Below, piece after piece: positions 62,801 to 64,000 of a stretch of DNA of 64,000 bases. Position numbers and translations under genes: made by a program. The notes below the pieces were generated by a model that had not been told where the DNA came from, did not search any database, and saw only the letters and a program-made list of their open reading frames with translations. Position 1 is the stretch's first letter. The number at the start of each line of letters is the position of its first letter. The stretch comes from Kuschelorhynchus macadamiae. Its lineage: Eukaryota; Arthropoda; Insecta; Coleoptera; Curculionidae. The stretch lies in NCBI GenBank assembly GCA_030620095.1, contig JAUTXW010005188.1, forward strand, positions 312,001-376,000, read 5' to 3'.

Positions 62801-64000
62801 TAGATATGTTTAAGTTTTTGGTATTAGTTTATTTCAGATCCCCTGTAGGTATAGTATATATACACGTAGCGTACTTTTTTTTCTATTAACCGTCATGATG
62901 AAGGTGGATTAAAAATTGGGAATTTCTGTTCCTTTACATATAGGATTTTTTTTAATATGTGCCCTAAGTAAAATGTAAATTTGCAAAAAGTTTTCGCTTA
63001 AATGACAAAAAAAGTCGGTCATGTGATTTATCTTAACTGCTAAATTTGACACATTTTCGAAAAATGACAGAAAACCGCATGTTTTCTCAAAATTTTGAAA
63101 AATGGTAAGTGAAAAAGTTGTTCCTTTTTTGATTCCATAGCTATATATAAAATTTCAACGCCATTGGTTGCCGCCATTTTGTTGATGAAAACAGAATAGG
63201 GTCCGAAAAATGTGTTTTGGCAACCATAGTGCTTCCTCACATACACTATGTACAGGGTATCCCATTTTGGGTACTTGTGCGGGGTATCTCCGTTATTTTT
63301 ATAGATAGAAAGTTTTCGCGGCAGTGTGCTACTTTTTAGTAAAACTAAAGATGCCGTTAACAAAATTTTCATAGCCCTTTTAGTTTTTAAGATACAGGGC
63401 TAAATTGGAAATATTTCATTTTCAGGCACCCTTCGTATCTCAACTATCAGATTACTTATCGAAAATGTTAAAACTGTTTCGTATATAACTTTTCCCGTAG
63501 AACTCAATTTCGGAATTAGTATACAGGGTCAGGTCAAAAAGTTATTGGACCCTATTTTATTTTTTAAACGTAACACCCTGTATATTTACAGACTATAAAA
63601 TTTGTCTTTTTTACCTTTTCAAAAATATATAATTTTTCTCAGAAACGCTGAAATAAATGACAATTATCTGAAATTAAATACATAATTTAATACTAGGCCA
63701 TGAGTAACAATAATAAACAATTGAAAGTTACATATTGCTAACGAAGAATTGGATACCTTGCATATAGGTATCTTCTTATATAAAAATACCTATAGAGTTT
63801 TTTAATAATAGTAAGTTTGTAACAACAGTTTTATAGCATAAAGTAACAATATAACAAAGACAAAAAACATTATTAAAAAACAAATTTTTAAAAGTTATGT
63901 TTAAATTGACGACCATTTCCTCTAATCCAAATTGGCACATTTTTGTAATTCTTTGAATAGCGTTAAAAAGAACCATTGGTCTCATTCGCAGATTTCGAAA
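59854..64000. other. Terminal 4.1 kb: AT-rich non-coding with short repeats
   Basis: No coding region or RNA gene recognised. A TGACA/TGTCA-rich patch lies at ~59955-60060 and a CTCTCG/CGAGAG-rich patch at ~61950-62030. Motifs of the type TACAGGGT or its inverse CCCTGTATA occur at about 61663, 61772, 62324, 62634, 63252, 63403, 63522 and 63572, suggesting several short transposon ends. GC-richer text at ~60700-61130 (for example AGCTAATGTTGGTTAGCTT) is unexplained. Confidence 0.6.

Overview
This window is AT-rich arthropod nuclear DNA, most likely from an insect. Three things point there: a spliced insect-type Transferrin 2 gene with one intron of only 57 bp, a dense load of insect-type transposons (Jockey-like LINEs, Penelope-like elements, an Env-bearing Ty3/gypsy provirus, Tc1/mariner, hAT and a CACTA-like element), and very long (TA)n arrays. 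A beetle would fit, but the sequence alone does not prove the order. No bacterial, CRISPR, rRNA or tRNA feature was recognised.

Layout. 1-1250: AT-rich, no gene. 1251-12384: three LINE fragments (called A, B and C here) followed by an inverted copy of the same block, the two arms meeting at a 747-bp (TA)n array. The arms share old deletions but differ by large private indels, including a 1.23-kb tandem duplication found only in the right arm. 12386-13960: two Penelope-like fragments in opposite orientation. 14272-47175: the last eight exons of Tsf2 (melanotransferrin-like) on the + strand; the 5' exons were not found and are probably upstream of the window.

The Tsf2 introns carry most of the mobile DNA. 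Intron 2 (11.3 kb) holds a 5'-truncated gypsy provirus, a Penelope fragment lodged between two giant (TA)n arrays, and a ~90-bp minisatellite. Intron 5 holds a 2.6-kb mariner-like transposon whose ~770-bp terminal inverted repeats run into the coding region of its own transposase. Intron 6 holds a remnant of a related transposase. Intron 7 holds a Tc1-like remnant and a LINE split by a CACTA-like transposon.

47176-64000: mostly non-genic sequence with nested transposons. A mariner-like element (about 52.1-55.4 kb) is interrupted by a 1.39-kb hAT element flanked by near-identical 8-bp target duplications. A Penelope-like element (57051-59785) lies between identical 68-bp direct repeats and faces an inverted partial copy. 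The last 4 kb hold short repeats with recurrent CAGGG/CCCTGTA ends.

The only host gene recognised is Tsf2. Its product would be a GPI-anchored two-lobed transferrin. The complete C-lobe encoded here appears to have lost two of the four canonical iron ligands and the anion-binding Thr/Arg, so any iron binding would rest on the N-lobe, which is mostly outside the window. Every transposon coding region examined is broken.
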